The notes below the pieces were generated by a model that had not been told where the DNA came from, did no database searches, and saw nothing but the letters and a program-made list of their open reading frames with translations. Below are positions 1-5,106 of a stretch of 5,106 bases of DNA, in pieces. Numbering within the stretch: position 1 is the first letter of the stretch; each line of letters opens with the position of its first letter. Made by a program: the position numbers and the translations under genes. This DNA is from Spirochaetae bacterium HGW-Spirochaetae-9 (GTDB lineage: Bacteria > Spirochaetota > Spirochaetia > Treponematales > Rectinemataceae), in assembly GCA_002839205.1 (NCBI GenBank), contig PGXP01000142.1, positions 1-5,106 of the forward strand, written 5' to 3'.

Positions 1-80
1 CCCACGCCATCCATTATCACGAGAAGGACGGGGCCTCGCCTGCCCTGCCATTTCGGGTTTTTTTCGAGAGATGTCAGCAT
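1..80 (-). CDS. gpmI: 2,3-bisphosphoglycerate-independent phosphoglycerate mutase, N-terminal fragment (cut by window edge)
   Basis: Only the first 26 codons plus two bases are in the window. The peptide opens MLTSLEKNPKWQGRRGP and runs into a hydrophobic beta strand ending in MDGVG. This matches the start of cofactor-independent phosphoglycerate mutases, where a strand followed by DGxG supplies the first metal-binding Asp (here D24) of the alkaline-phosphatase-fold domain. The enzyme interconverts 3- and 2-phosphoglycerate in cytosolic glycolysis using Mn2+. The extra 15 or so residues before the first strand, compared with the E. coli enzyme, resemble my recollection of treponemal versions. 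The ATG start is set by an AAGGAG Shine-Dalgarno 7 bases upstream. The gene follows apt by 15 bp on the same strand, so co-transcription from the apt promoter is likely. The catalytic Ser and remaining metal ligands lie outside the window. Confidence 0.82.
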   Translation of the reverse strand, partial: MLTSLEKNPKWQGRRGPVLLVIMDGV

Positions 81-87
81 CGGAAGG

Positions 88-93
88 CTCCTT
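88..93 (-). promoter_or_regulatory. Shine-Dalgarno of gpmI
   Basis: AAGGAG on the minus strand, 7 bases before the ATG at 80 and directly after the apt stop codon. It is the strongest ribosome binding site in the window. It fixes the gpmI start and shows that the partial reading frame at the edge is a real gene. Confidence 0.8.
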
Positions 94-95
94 GT

Positions 96-647
96 CTATT
101 CTCCAAAATACTCGATCAGCGTGTCGATGGGGATATCCTTCACTGTCTCCCTGTAGTTGAGGAAGGGAAGCCCGATCACCGAGAATGCGCGTACGGGTGT
201 GGCTCCGCAGGCGCGGATCATCGCACAGGTCGCGTTTATCGTGCCGCCCGTGGCGATAAGGTCATCTATGATGAGAAATCGGCTACCGGGCTTGATGTCA
301 GCCACGTGCATTTCGAGGGTCGCCGACCCGTACTCCAGATCATATGACTGTGACACCGTCACGCCGGGAAGCTTGCCTTTTTTCCGTACGAGGAGAAGAG
401 GCAGGCCGAGCTTGTAGCAGAAGGGAGCTGCGAAGATGAATCCTCTCGATTCGATAGCCGCCACGGCGTCGATCTTCTCATGCCTATAAAGCTTCAGCAT
501 CGATTCCATGCAATACGCGAAGGCGTCGGGAAAGGCGAGAACGCTTGTTATATCGTAGAAGAGAATCCCCGGCTTGGGAAAATCGGGAACCTTCCGGATG
601 GCATCATCGAGATTGAAACCTTCCGCTTCCAGCATTGATTCGGACAT
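96..647 (-). CDS. apt: Adenine phosphoribosyltransferase
   Basis: Cytosolic purine-salvage enzyme converting adenine and PRPP to AMP and pyrophosphate. The 183-residue length is normal for the family. Visible hallmarks are VPDFPKPGILFYDIT (residues 20-34), the ESRGF segment (66-70), the flexible catalytic loop RKKGKLPG (88-95), YDLEYG (102-107), and the PRPP-binding motif LIIDDLIATGGT (125-136) with its acidic pair D128/D129. The ATG at 647 is chosen because the protein then aligns with family N-termini and a GGGGCGG sequence (652-658) lies just upstream. In-frame starts further up (ATG at 668, TTG at 686) have no Shine-Dalgarno. The TTG falls inside the predicted -10 box, so it would precede the transcript start. 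The gene has its own promoter in the spacer after the small protein gene, and gpmI follows at 15 bp. Confidence 0.95.
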   Translation of the reverse strand: MSESMLEAEGFNLDDAIRKVPDFPKPGILFYDITSVLAFPDAFAYCMESMLKLYRHEKIDAVAAIESRGFIFAAPFCYKLGLPLLLVRKKGKLPGVTVSQSYDLEYGSATLEMHVADIKPGSRFLIIDDLIATGGTINATCAMIRACGATPVRAFSVIGLPFLNYRETVKDIPIDTLIEYFGE

Positions 648-685
648 AGAACCGCCCCATGTTTTCATGATGAACGACGTCAACA

Positions 686-714
686 ATAGTAGGGATGGGG
701 CCGCGCTATGTCAA
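686..714 (-). promoter_or_regulatory. Candidate sigma70 promoter of apt(-gpmI)
   Basis: Minus-strand TTGACA (709-714, 6/6 match to the -35 consensus), a 17-base spacer, then TACTAT (686-691, 4/6 match to the -10 consensus). Transcription would start near 679, giving a leader of roughly 32 nt to the ATG at 647. The -35 hexamer partly overlaps the palindrome CAAGCTTG (712-719). It begins only 9 bp after the stop codon of the upstream gene, with no terminator between, so read-through transcripts are also expected. Assigned from consensus only. Confidence 0.6.
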
Positions 715-723
715 GCTTGGGCA

Positions 724-1182
724 TTACCGCCGCTGGATGAGGGCGTCGAGAATTCCGACCACGGCGCTCGCTCCTATGGAGACGCCCAGCCTGAGGAATT
801 TCTCGCTCGTATCCACTGTGGCGGAGAACTGGTTCTTGAAAGGCCATGGAGCATACTCGGACTGAAATCCGTTGCCGGTAAAACGCAGCGAATCGAAAAT
901 AAAATTCGTGTAGAAAAGCGCAAAGGGAAAGGCTCCCGCGCCGGTGATCGTCATGCGCTTCAGCTTCGCAGGAAAGCCGGCCTTGGTTTTCGCGGCATCC
1001 GCGGGAGGCAGAGTCCTTGGAATAGGCGTAGCGGTTTGAATTTCCTGTTGTCCTGTCGGTGTCGTCTCCTGAGCCCCCAGTTTCACCGCAGCGACGCCAC
1101 ACATCATGATGATGACGAGAAGGAGAGCTCCTGCACGAGCTCGATTCCCTCCATCGCGGCGCCTGTCGTTGGGGATGCTCAC
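724..1182 (-). CDS. Small exported or membrane protein of unknown function (possibly spirochaete-restricted family)
   Basis: 152 residues with no named domain that I can assign. The N-terminus is basic (residues 1-16, rich in Arg), followed by a hydrophobic stretch (17-33, ALLLVIIMMCGVAAV) and LGAQ. This fits a signal peptide cleaved after A37 or an uncleaved anchor. Then come a Thr/Pro/Ala-rich linker (39-66), an aromatic core (79-119) with FPFALFYTNFIFD and YAPWPFKN, and a hydrophobic C-terminal helix (129-149) ending in DALIQRR. The core motif recalls small conserved hypothetical proteins of treponemes; that is recollection, not a search result. The start is GTG at 1182: its GTGA overlaps the yggS TGA stop, and GGAG sits 7 bases upstream. 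Starting further up would add residues encoded within yggS. The overlap predicts translational coupling to yggS. Probable location is inner membrane or periplasm. Confidence 0.72.
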   Translation of the reverse strand: MSIPNDRRRDGGNRARAGALLLVIIMMCGVAAVKLGAQETTPTGQQEIQTATPIPRTLPPADAAKTKAGFPAKLKRMTITGAGAFPFALFYTNFIFDSLRFTGNGFQSEYAPWPFKNQFSATVDTSEKFLRLGVSIGASAVVGILDALIQRR

Positions 1183-1919
1183 TGTCTGGCTCCGAAGATA
1201 GCCGTTCCGATGCGCACCATGGTCGAACCTTCCTCGATGGCTATCTCGTAATCCCCGCTCATGCCACAAGAAAGTTCCGAAAAACCCGGAGGACTGCAGC
1301 GCTTTAGCACTTCCTCTTTTGCCCTGACGAGAGCCCTGAAGGATGAACGTATGATTCCTGTATCCGTGGTGAAGGGCGCCATCGTCATCAATCCCAACAG
1401 CTCGAGGGGGCAGGCCTTCCCGGTTTCACCGTTCCATGTGCTCCTGAACTCCATGTAGGCATCGACAGCTGCGAGAAGGGTGTCGATGCTGGAAAAGCCC
1501 GATTTCGATGCTTCGCCGGTATGGAGTTCCAGAAAGAGCCGCAAGGGGTTTTCACGGAGTCCGGCACGAGCCTCGATGGCTTTGTAGAGCTCTATCGAGC
1601 CCACCGACTGTATGCAGTCAAAAAGTGCCAGCGCCTTGTTCACTTTATTGCTCTGGAGGGTTCCTATCATTTCGAGGGAAAGTCCGGGCAGGGTCTGGCG
1701 AGCTTCGGCACCGTATTTGCCCACTGCTTCCTGCACCCTGCTTTCGCCGAAGAACTTCAATCCGCAGGCGTAGGCTGCCGTGACCGCCTCGAGGGGATGG
1801 AATTTTGTCACGGCCAGGAGTCGGATATCGCCAGGGTTCCTTCCCGCGCGATCCGCTGCAGCATGTATTTTATCCTGTATGCGGCTGATGTTGTCTTTTA
1901 CGAATGTATAATCGGCCAT
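1179..1919 (-). CDS. yggS: YggS/PROSC-family pyridoxal-phosphate homeostasis protein
   Basis: 246 residues, the usual length for this single-domain fold-type III PLP-binding TIM barrel. The family binds PLP without known catalysis and buffers the vitamin B6 pool, affecting amino- and keto-acid balance. Key pieces: LLAVTK with the PLP Schiff-base lysine at K39; FGESRVQEA (57-65); IGTLQSNK (85-92); GEASKSGF in mid-protein; LLGLMTMAP; and the C-terminal phosphate-binding block CGMSGD (218-223) followed by GSTMVRIGTAIFG (231-243). The ATG at 1919 is chosen because the N-terminus then matches family members. A TTG 36 bases upstream would add 12 unconserved residues. The Shine-Dalgarno is weak or distant (GAGGGG about 12 bases away). 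The gene lies 59 bp after the M23-like gene on the same strand and overlaps the next gene by 4 bp. The usual His before the IGxLQSNK motif is Glu here (E83). Confidence 0.93.
   Translation of the reverse strand: MADYTFVKDNISRIQDKIHAAADRAGRNPGDIRLLAVTKFHPLEAVTAAYACGLKFFGESRVQEAVGKYGAEARQTLPGLSLEMIGTLQSNKVNKALALFDCIQSVGSIELYKAIEARAGLRENPLRLFLELHTGEASKSGFSSIDTLLAAVDAYMEFRSTWNGETGKACPLELLGLMTMAPFTTDTGIIRSSFRALVRAKEEVLKRCSPPGFSELSCGMSGDYEIAIEEGSTMVRIGTAIFGARQ
1190..1193 (-). promoter_or_regulatory. Shine-Dalgarno deciding the GTG start of the small exported protein
   Basis: Minus-strand GGAG inside the last codons of yggS, 7 bases before the GTG at 1182. Together with the GTGA stop/start overlap it supports the GTG over the longer in-frame alternative near 1269, which lies well inside yggS. 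Confidence 0.55.
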
Positions 1920-1978
1920 GAAAGCAGTGTACCCCTCGCCCTCGGCGCCTGGCAATCCCGTGCAAAAATCCGACGCTC
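1920..1978 (-). other. Short spacer between the M23-like gene and yggS, no signal seen
   Basis: 59 bp on the same strand as its flanking genes. It contains a TTTTT run shortly after the upstream stop but no stem preceding it, and no promoter-like pair of hexamers. It also holds an in-frame TTG (1953-1955) that could extend YggS by 12 unconserved residues. Read-through from the upstream genes is the simplest reading. Confidence 0.5.
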
Positions 1979-2893
1979 CTATTGTGCCATGAACTTCCAG
2001 GTGAAGCTGCTGCTGTTGCCTGCGTAGTCGTAGGCCGAAAACTCGAGGGAATGCAGCCCGCGAGGGATAAATTGTCCACCCAGGACGAACCTGCCTCCAT
2101 CATCCACAATCGAGGAGGAAGGCGCTGCAAGGCCAAGGAAAACAAGCCCTTTATCGGCGATACCGGCCGAATCGAATTTTCGGTCGGCTATGAGGTTGCC
2201 ATCCAGAACAACCTTGAATCGAAAGACGCCGGAAACCGACCCTTTCGAATAGGGAGGATCCATCACTTTCACCGCCAGCCTATAATCGCCTTGTCGTATC
2301 TGCTGCGTGAAGTTCTTTCTGTTTTCGGCCGTATATGATCGCGCTTCACCCAAGAGGGCTATCTCTTCTATCTTCGGTGCAGCACGATCCTGAAATTCCT
2401 GAAGGAAAAATGCAGGATTGACCCAAAGCCGAGAGGCGCCATCGAAGACGCGAAGGTGATAGATTGGTTCAAAGTCTTTGTCTGCAGTCCCTGTTCTTCC
2501 CACGATGTCACCTTTCGCCACCTCGGTATCCGCGGTGAGTTCAGGCCTGAAATCCTTCGCTGCATAAATGCTCACAAAACCATCGTTATGCGCAACGGCT
2601 GCAAAACCTGCCAGGCCTGAGGGGAAGCTCCCCGCCAGGCTCCCTTCCTTTTGCACAAAGAGCGGGACGCCTTGGCCCGCCGAGGTTACATTTCTTCCGC
2701 TGGCAGTGAGCGTTGCATCTGTCCGCAGGTAGAGCGGCGACCAAATATCGCTTTTATTGTTGGAAGGTCGCCCAAAATTTACTTCCGGATCGATTCCCGC
2801 AAAATTGAGGGTAGCACTTTGAGCCCGCAGCGAAAAGAGCGAGGTCACGCCGAGGGCAAGCGCAAAAAGCAGGGGACTGGTTCTGCGCGTCAT
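1979..2893 (-). CDS. Secreted M23 (LytM)-like protein with degenerate active site plus C-terminal beta domain
   Basis: 304 residues. Residues 1-27 form a signal peptide (TRR, hydrophobic core LLFALALGVTSLFSL, likely cleavage near RAQSA). Residues about 74-164 follow the layout of an M23 peptidoglycan endopeptidase: GVPLFV..EGSLAGS, then VAHNDGFVSIYAAKD (100-114), VAKGDIVGRTGTAD (125-138), and YHLRVFDG...WVNPAFFL (145-164). The metal and catalytic residues are mostly gone: no HxxxD precedes GVPL, the YxH position reads YAA, and HxH reads HLR (146-148). A peptidase activity is therefore unlikely; a binding, scaffolding or activator role, as in degenerate LytM proteins such as EnvC/NlpD, is inference. 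Residues about 170-304 look like one or more beta-sandwich units ending SLEFSAYDYAGNSSSFTW. The ATG overlaps the preceding stop (ATGA). Likely periplasmic. Confidence 0.75.
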   Translation of the reverse strand: MTRRTSPLLFALALGVTSLFSLRAQSATLNFAGIDPEVNFGRPSNNKSDIWSPLYLRTDATLTASGRNVTSAGQGVPLFVQKEGSLAGSFPSGLAGFAAVAHNDGFVSIYAAKDFRPELTADTEVAKGDIVGRTGTADKDFEPIYHLRVFDGASRLWVNPAFFLQEFQDRAAPKIEEIALLGEARSYTAENRKNFTQQIRQGDYRLAVKVMDPPYSKGSVSGVFRFKVVLDGNLIADRKFDSAGIADKGLVFLGLAAPSSSIVDDGGRFVLGGQFIPRGLHSLEFSAYDYAGNSSSFTWKFMAQ

Positions 2894-3807
2894 TGGAGCC
2901 CCAATCTGAAGCGTTGCACCGATGTACCGCCTCGTAGTGTCAGGATGTCTCCGGCAAAGGACAGCTCGCGACTTCCATCATCAACCGGGAAAAACGCCTC
3001 GACCGATCCCTTGCGTATCGAACCTGCAAATCGTTCCTCGGCTCTCGCCATAAGAAAAGCGAAGTTCTGAGGGCCAAAAGGCAGAATCTGAAGTTCTGAA
3101 TCGCCCGAAAAAAGCTCAGGATGGACAAGTGCATGCCGCTTCTTTTTGATGTCGAAATAGGCTAATCCGTCGGCAGTTTTTACGAGAACACTTTCGCCAT
3201 CGATGGAGAATTCCGCTGCCTGCCTGCTCACAACCTGGTGTTGCATCCTCTGGAAGGAAAGCAAGTCATACGTCTGGCCGTTCCTGACAAATACGGCGAA
3301 GGACTGAGGATCTCTGCCGTACAGTGCGGCGATATAATCGCCGTTCTCCGAAATTGCCACGCCATAAATGCAGGGATGGGCAGCAACGATGCCTTTGGTT
3401 TCAATTCTCAAATCCTCGATGATACGGCCCGACCCGTCCAGGATTTGCAAGGAGCCATCGAGAAGACCCCATGCAGAAAAACGCCCGCCTATCGAGGCTG
3501 CCGTCACAAGGGTGCCAAATTCATGACTCCAAAGGGTTTTGCCGGAAGCATCCATTTCGGTGACACCCTGCTGGTCAGGCCTGAATAAAAAAATGCGATC
3601 CTTGGCGCGGAATGTTTCATCCTGCAATAAGGGCATAGGATCTATGGTATCAGGAGCGCTGGAACCAAGCGCAACGAAGGTTCTTTCCTGGGAAAGGGGT
3701 CGGTGCGCAAAGATGAGGTACAGCAGCAGAACAGCCGTAACGATCAAGGCTAGATGATCGCGTTTTCGCCTGTTTCGGCCGAAGTCGGGTTTTATGCGTT
3801 TTCTCAT
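2890..3807 (-). CDS. Membrane-anchored beta-propeller (WD40/PQQ-like) protein of unknown function
   Basis: 305 residues. The first 18 are strongly basic (RKRIKPDFGRNRRKRDH), followed by one transmembrane segment (19-34, LALIVTAVLLLYLIFA). This predicts N-in topology with the remaining 270 residues outside the inner membrane. The exported part is made of short beta-strand repeats of the kind seen in propellers: a strand, DxSGK/GSGR turn and strand, as in VTEMDASGKTLWSHEF and LQILDGSGRIIEDL, then VAISENGDYIAALYG and AEFSIDGESVLVK. I cannot assign a named family or enzymatic residues; propellers of this type usually bind partners. It is the first gene of the four-gene minus-strand run and its TGA overlaps the ATG of the M23-like gene, so the two are probably made in a fixed ratio and may act together in the envelope. 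The start ATG has no convincing Shine-Dalgarno (GATGG only). Confidence 0.7.
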   Translation of the reverse strand: MRKRIKPDFGRNRRKRDHLALIVTAVLLLYLIFAHRPLSQERTFVALGSSAPDTIDPMPLLQDETFRAKDRIFLFRPDQQGVTEMDASGKTLWSHEFGTLVTAASIGGRFSAWGLLDGSLQILDGSGRIIEDLRIETKGIVAAHPCIYGVAISENGDYIAALYGRDPQSFAVFVRNGQTYDLLSFQRMQHQVVSRQAAEFSIDGESVLVKTADGLAYFDIKKKRHALVHPELFSGDSELQILPFGPQNFAFLMARAEERFAGSIRKGSVEAFFPVDDGSRELSFAGDILTLRGGTSVQRFRLGLQ

Positions 3808-3820
3808 GACACCATCATTG

Positions 3821-3850
3821 TTGTATCCACGGTAACAAATGGTATATAGT
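3821..3850 (+). promoter_or_regulatory. Candidate promoter of cdd, overlapping the divergent promoter
   Basis: On the plus strand an extended -10 type sequence TGGTATATA (3840-3848; TATAGT at 3845-3850 is an alternative hexamer) sits 16-18 bases after a poor -35 (TTGTAT, 3821-3826). The leader to the cdd ATG would be about 30 nt. Its -10 shares bases with the -10 of the opposite-strand promoter, so the two probably cannot be occupied at once. Confidence 0.4.
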
Positions 3851-3868
3851 AATAATTCCAGCTGTCAA
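3841..3868 (-). promoter_or_regulatory. Candidate sigma70 promoter of the propeller/M23-like/yggS operon
   Basis: Minus-strand TTGACA (3863-3868, 6/6) and TATACC (3841-3846, 4/6) separated by 16 bases. The predicted start is near 3834, giving a leader of about 27 nt to the ATG at 3807. No other promoter-like sequence of similar quality was seen for the next three genes, so they are probably read from here. Consensus match only. Confidence 0.5.
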
Positions 3869-3872
3869 CACA

Positions 3873-3878
3873 AGAAGG
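3873..3878 (+). promoter_or_regulatory. Shine-Dalgarno of cdd
   Basis: AGAAGG, 8 bases before the ATG at 3887. It selects this ATG over the upstream in-frame start near 3839, which has no such site and lies at or before the predicted transcript start. Confidence 0.7.
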
Positions 3879-3886
3879 TAAACATT

Positions 3887-4288
3887 ATGGAAATTGGTGA
3901 AAAGCTTTTCTCCGCAGCTTGGGTGGCGGCACGCAATTCCTACTCGCCCTATTCCAAATTTCGGGTTGGGGCCGCCATCCTCTGCGGCGACGGATCTGTA
4001 TTCACCGGAACAAATGTTGAGAACAGATCCTTCGGACTCACGATTTGTGCCGAACGCAGCGCACTTGTGGCGGCGGTAAGTGCAGGGATGCACGATTTCA
4101 AGGCAATAGCTATAGCCACTCCCGATGCTTCTTACGCGGTGAGCCCCTGCGGGGCCTGCAGGCAGGTTCTCACTGAATTCTTCCCCCCCGAAGCGGTGGT
4201 GGAATTTGGAAACACCAGCGAAAATCGAGTCCACTGCACGATAAGCGCCCTCATGCCGTACGACGCTCTCCATGATCTAGCGCATTGA
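3887..4288 (+). CDS. cdd: Cytidine deaminase (small homotetrameric type)
   Basis: Cytosolic pyrimidine-salvage enzyme that deaminates cytidine and deoxycytidine to uridine and deoxyuridine with a catalytic zinc. The 133-residue length and three-Cys zinc site identify the short tetrameric class (as in Bacillus) and not the longer E. coli dimeric class. The N-terminal SYSPYSKFRVGAA block (18-30) is typical, as is the substrate motif TNVENRSFG (42-50). CAERSAL gives zinc ligand C54 and the proton-shuttling E56, and PCGACRQVL gives zinc ligands C88 and C91. SALMPYDAL near the C-terminus fits the family. It is the only plus-strand gene here, divergent from the propeller gene across 79 bp. It converges on recN, with its last 12 bases lying within the recN 3' end on the other strand. 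Confidence 0.95.
   Translation: MEIGEKLFSAAWVAARNSYSPYSKFRVGAAILCGDGSVFTGTNVENRSFGLTICAERSALVAAVSAGMHDFKAIAIATPDASYAVSPCGACRQVLTEFFPPEAVVEFGNTSENRVHCTISALMPYDALHDLAH
4277..4288. other. 12-bp tail-to-tail overlap of cdd and recN
   Basis: The cdd TGA (4286-4288) lies past the recN TAG (complement of 4277-4279), so the two converging coding regions share 12 bp. There is no intergenic space for a separate terminator. Each transcript must end inside the other gene or continue as antisense RNA. Confidence 0.85.
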
Positions 4289-5106
4289 ACTGCGTCGCAA
4301 CAATTCCGCCGCGTGGGCCAGCGAAGCGGCGCCTTCCCTGTCACCCGCAAGCATGCGTGCTATCTCCTCTTCCCTTTCCTGCCCATCCATCCTTTCGATG
4401 CGCGTAACGGTCCTGCCCTCCACAACCTTTTTATCGACCCTGTAGTGCAGGCTGGCCAAGGCGGCGATAGAGGCTATATGGGTAACGCAGAGAACTTGTT
4501 TATAGAGGGAAATGCCCTTGAGGTAAGTGCCGACGTCGGCAGCAACTTCCCCTCCGATGCCTGTGTCGATCTCATCGAAGATCAGGGTATCGACCGCGTC
4601 CTTGGTCGATAATACCGCCTTGATGGCGAGAGCGACACGCGACAACTCGCCGCCCGAGGCGATCTTGGCGAGGGGTTTGGGCGGTTCACCCGGGTTGGGG
4701 GCGATAAGAAATTCCACCTCATCCATGCCTTTGGACGAGAGTATCAATTTTCCTGCTTCTGACGTGAGCGCCTTCAGCGATATGGGCAATTTTGCCTGAG
4801 CCATGCCCAGCCGCGAAAGGATTTCTTCCACGCTGCGGGAAAACCCTGAGGCTGCCACCTTACGTTTCGATGAGAGGATCTCGGCCTTCCCAACAGCGGT
4901 CTTCTTCAGCTCCGCAATTGCCGTCTCGAGTTCGGCCTTTTCGTCGTTCCATGCAGCAAAAGCCTCGATAGCTGCCGCATCCCGCTCGGACCGGGCGAGG
5001 ACATCGGTGAGCCCTGGACCATACTTTTTCTTGAGGCGTCTAAGCTCCGCCAGGCGGCTTTCAATTTCGCCCAGTCGGTCCGGGTCAAATCGCAGGCCTT
5101 CGATAT
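4277..5106 (-). CDS. recN: DNA repair protein RecN, C-terminal part (N-terminus beyond window edge)
   Basis: About 275 residues are present, roughly half of a RecN (usually about 550-570), with the reading frame open through the right edge. Residues about 6-26 read DPDRLGEIESRLAELRRLKKK, then YG: the conserved hinge of the second coiled-coil arm. A Glu/Ala/Lys-rich coiled coil follows to about 82. The C-terminal ATPase half has the ABC signature ASGGELSR (149-156), Walker B with D-loop region LIFDEIDTGIGG (174-185), and the switch His in CVTH (H209). RecN is an SMC-like ATPase acting in the cytoplasm at DNA double-strand breaks, usually in the SOS response. The Walker A half and promoter are outside the window, so SOS control cannot be judged. 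A GTG at 4858 lies in frame but is an internal Val codon. The gene ends tail-to-tail with cdd. Confidence 0.95.
   Translation of the reverse strand, partial: IEGLRFDPDRLGEIESRLAELRRLKKKYGPGLTDVLARSERDAAAIEAFAAWNDEKAELETAIAELKKTAVGKAEILSSKRKVAASGFSRSVEEILSRLGMAQAKLPISLKALTSEAGKLILSSKGMDEVEFLIAPNPGEPPKPLAKIASGGELSRVALAIKAVLSTKDAVDTLIFDEIDTGIGGEVAADVGTYLKGISLYKQVLCVTHIASIAALASLHYRVDKKVVEGRTVTRIERMDGQEREEEIARMLAGDREGAASLAHAAELLRRSSMR

Noticed and set aside
680..1102. 140-codon minus-strand frame overlapping the small exported protein
   Set aside because: Shifted frame with composition typical of out-of-frame translation. The GTG-started frame has the signal peptide, the coupled start and a Shine-Dalgarno.
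574..1251. 225-codon open frame on the plus strand
   Set aside because: It runs antisense through apt, the small exported protein gene and the end of yggS. Its translation is Arg/Ser-rich with no recognisable motif, while the minus-strand frames carry clear family motifs or a signal peptide.
1521..2027. 168-codon open frame on the plus strand
   Set aside because: It is antisense to yggS, whose family motifs are unambiguous. No start signal or known domain was seen.
4142..4154. GCCCC-TGC-GGGGC hairpin
   Set aside because: It lies inside cdd and is explained by the codons for the PCGAC zinc motif; no U-run follows.
3815..4273. 152-codon open frame on the minus strand
   Set aside because: Mirror of cdd; the plus-strand frame has all the zinc ligands and a good ribosome binding site.
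4856..4858. In-frame GTG as a possible start of a short recN-like gene
   Set aside because: The frame stays open and recognisably RecN (DPDRL, KKKYG) upstream to the window edge, so this is an internal Val codon.
1..5106. tRNA, rRNA, riboswitch, CRISPR, insertion sequence or phage signatures
   Set aside because: None seen. The spacers are too short for most such elements, and no direct-repeat series, transposase or integrase motif was found.

Overview
The window is ordinary chromosomal DNA from a bacterium, most likely a moderately GC-rich free-living or host-associated spirochaete (Spirochaetales, Treponema/Spirochaeta-like). The placement rests on three things recognised from memory, not on a search. 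The gpmI N-terminus (MLTSLEKNPKW...LLVIMDGVG) resembles treponemal versions. The 152-residue protein next to yggS looks like a lineage-restricted spirochaetal family. The envelope genes encode a TM-anchored beta-propeller and a degenerate M23 protein. No rRNA, tRNA, CRISPR array, insertion sequence or phage gene is visible, and there is no clear sign of horizontal transfer.

Layout, right to left. (1) 4277-5106, minus: C-terminal half of recN, cut by the window edge. (2) 3887-4288, plus: cdd, cytidine deaminase, whose 3' end overlaps the recN 3' end by 12 bp. (3) 3808-3886: a 79-bp divergent intergenic region carrying back-to-back candidate sigma70 promoters. (4) 3807 down to 724, minus: a tight four-gene run made of a membrane-anchored beta-propeller protein, a secreted M23-like pseudopeptidase, yggS (PLP homeostasis) and a small exported or membrane protein of unknown function. 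Two of its three junctions are 4-bp stop/start overlaps (ATGA, GTGA). (5) 648-723: a short spacer with a good TTGACA-17-TACTAT promoter for (6) apt (adenine phosphoribosyltransferase), followed after 15 bp, with a strong Shine-Dalgarno, by (7) the first 26 codons of gpmI (2,3-bisphosphoglycerate-independent phosphoglycerate mutase), cut by the left edge.

Functionally the window mixes housekeeping metabolism (apt and cdd salvage, gpmI glycolysis, yggS cofactor homeostasis), DNA repair (recN) and a less understood envelope module. No clearly novel defence or mobile system is present. The parts most worth a second look are the propeller plus degenerate-M23 pair, and the uncharacterised small protein translationally coupled to yggS. 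All gene-free stretches are short (15, 76, 59 and 79 bp).
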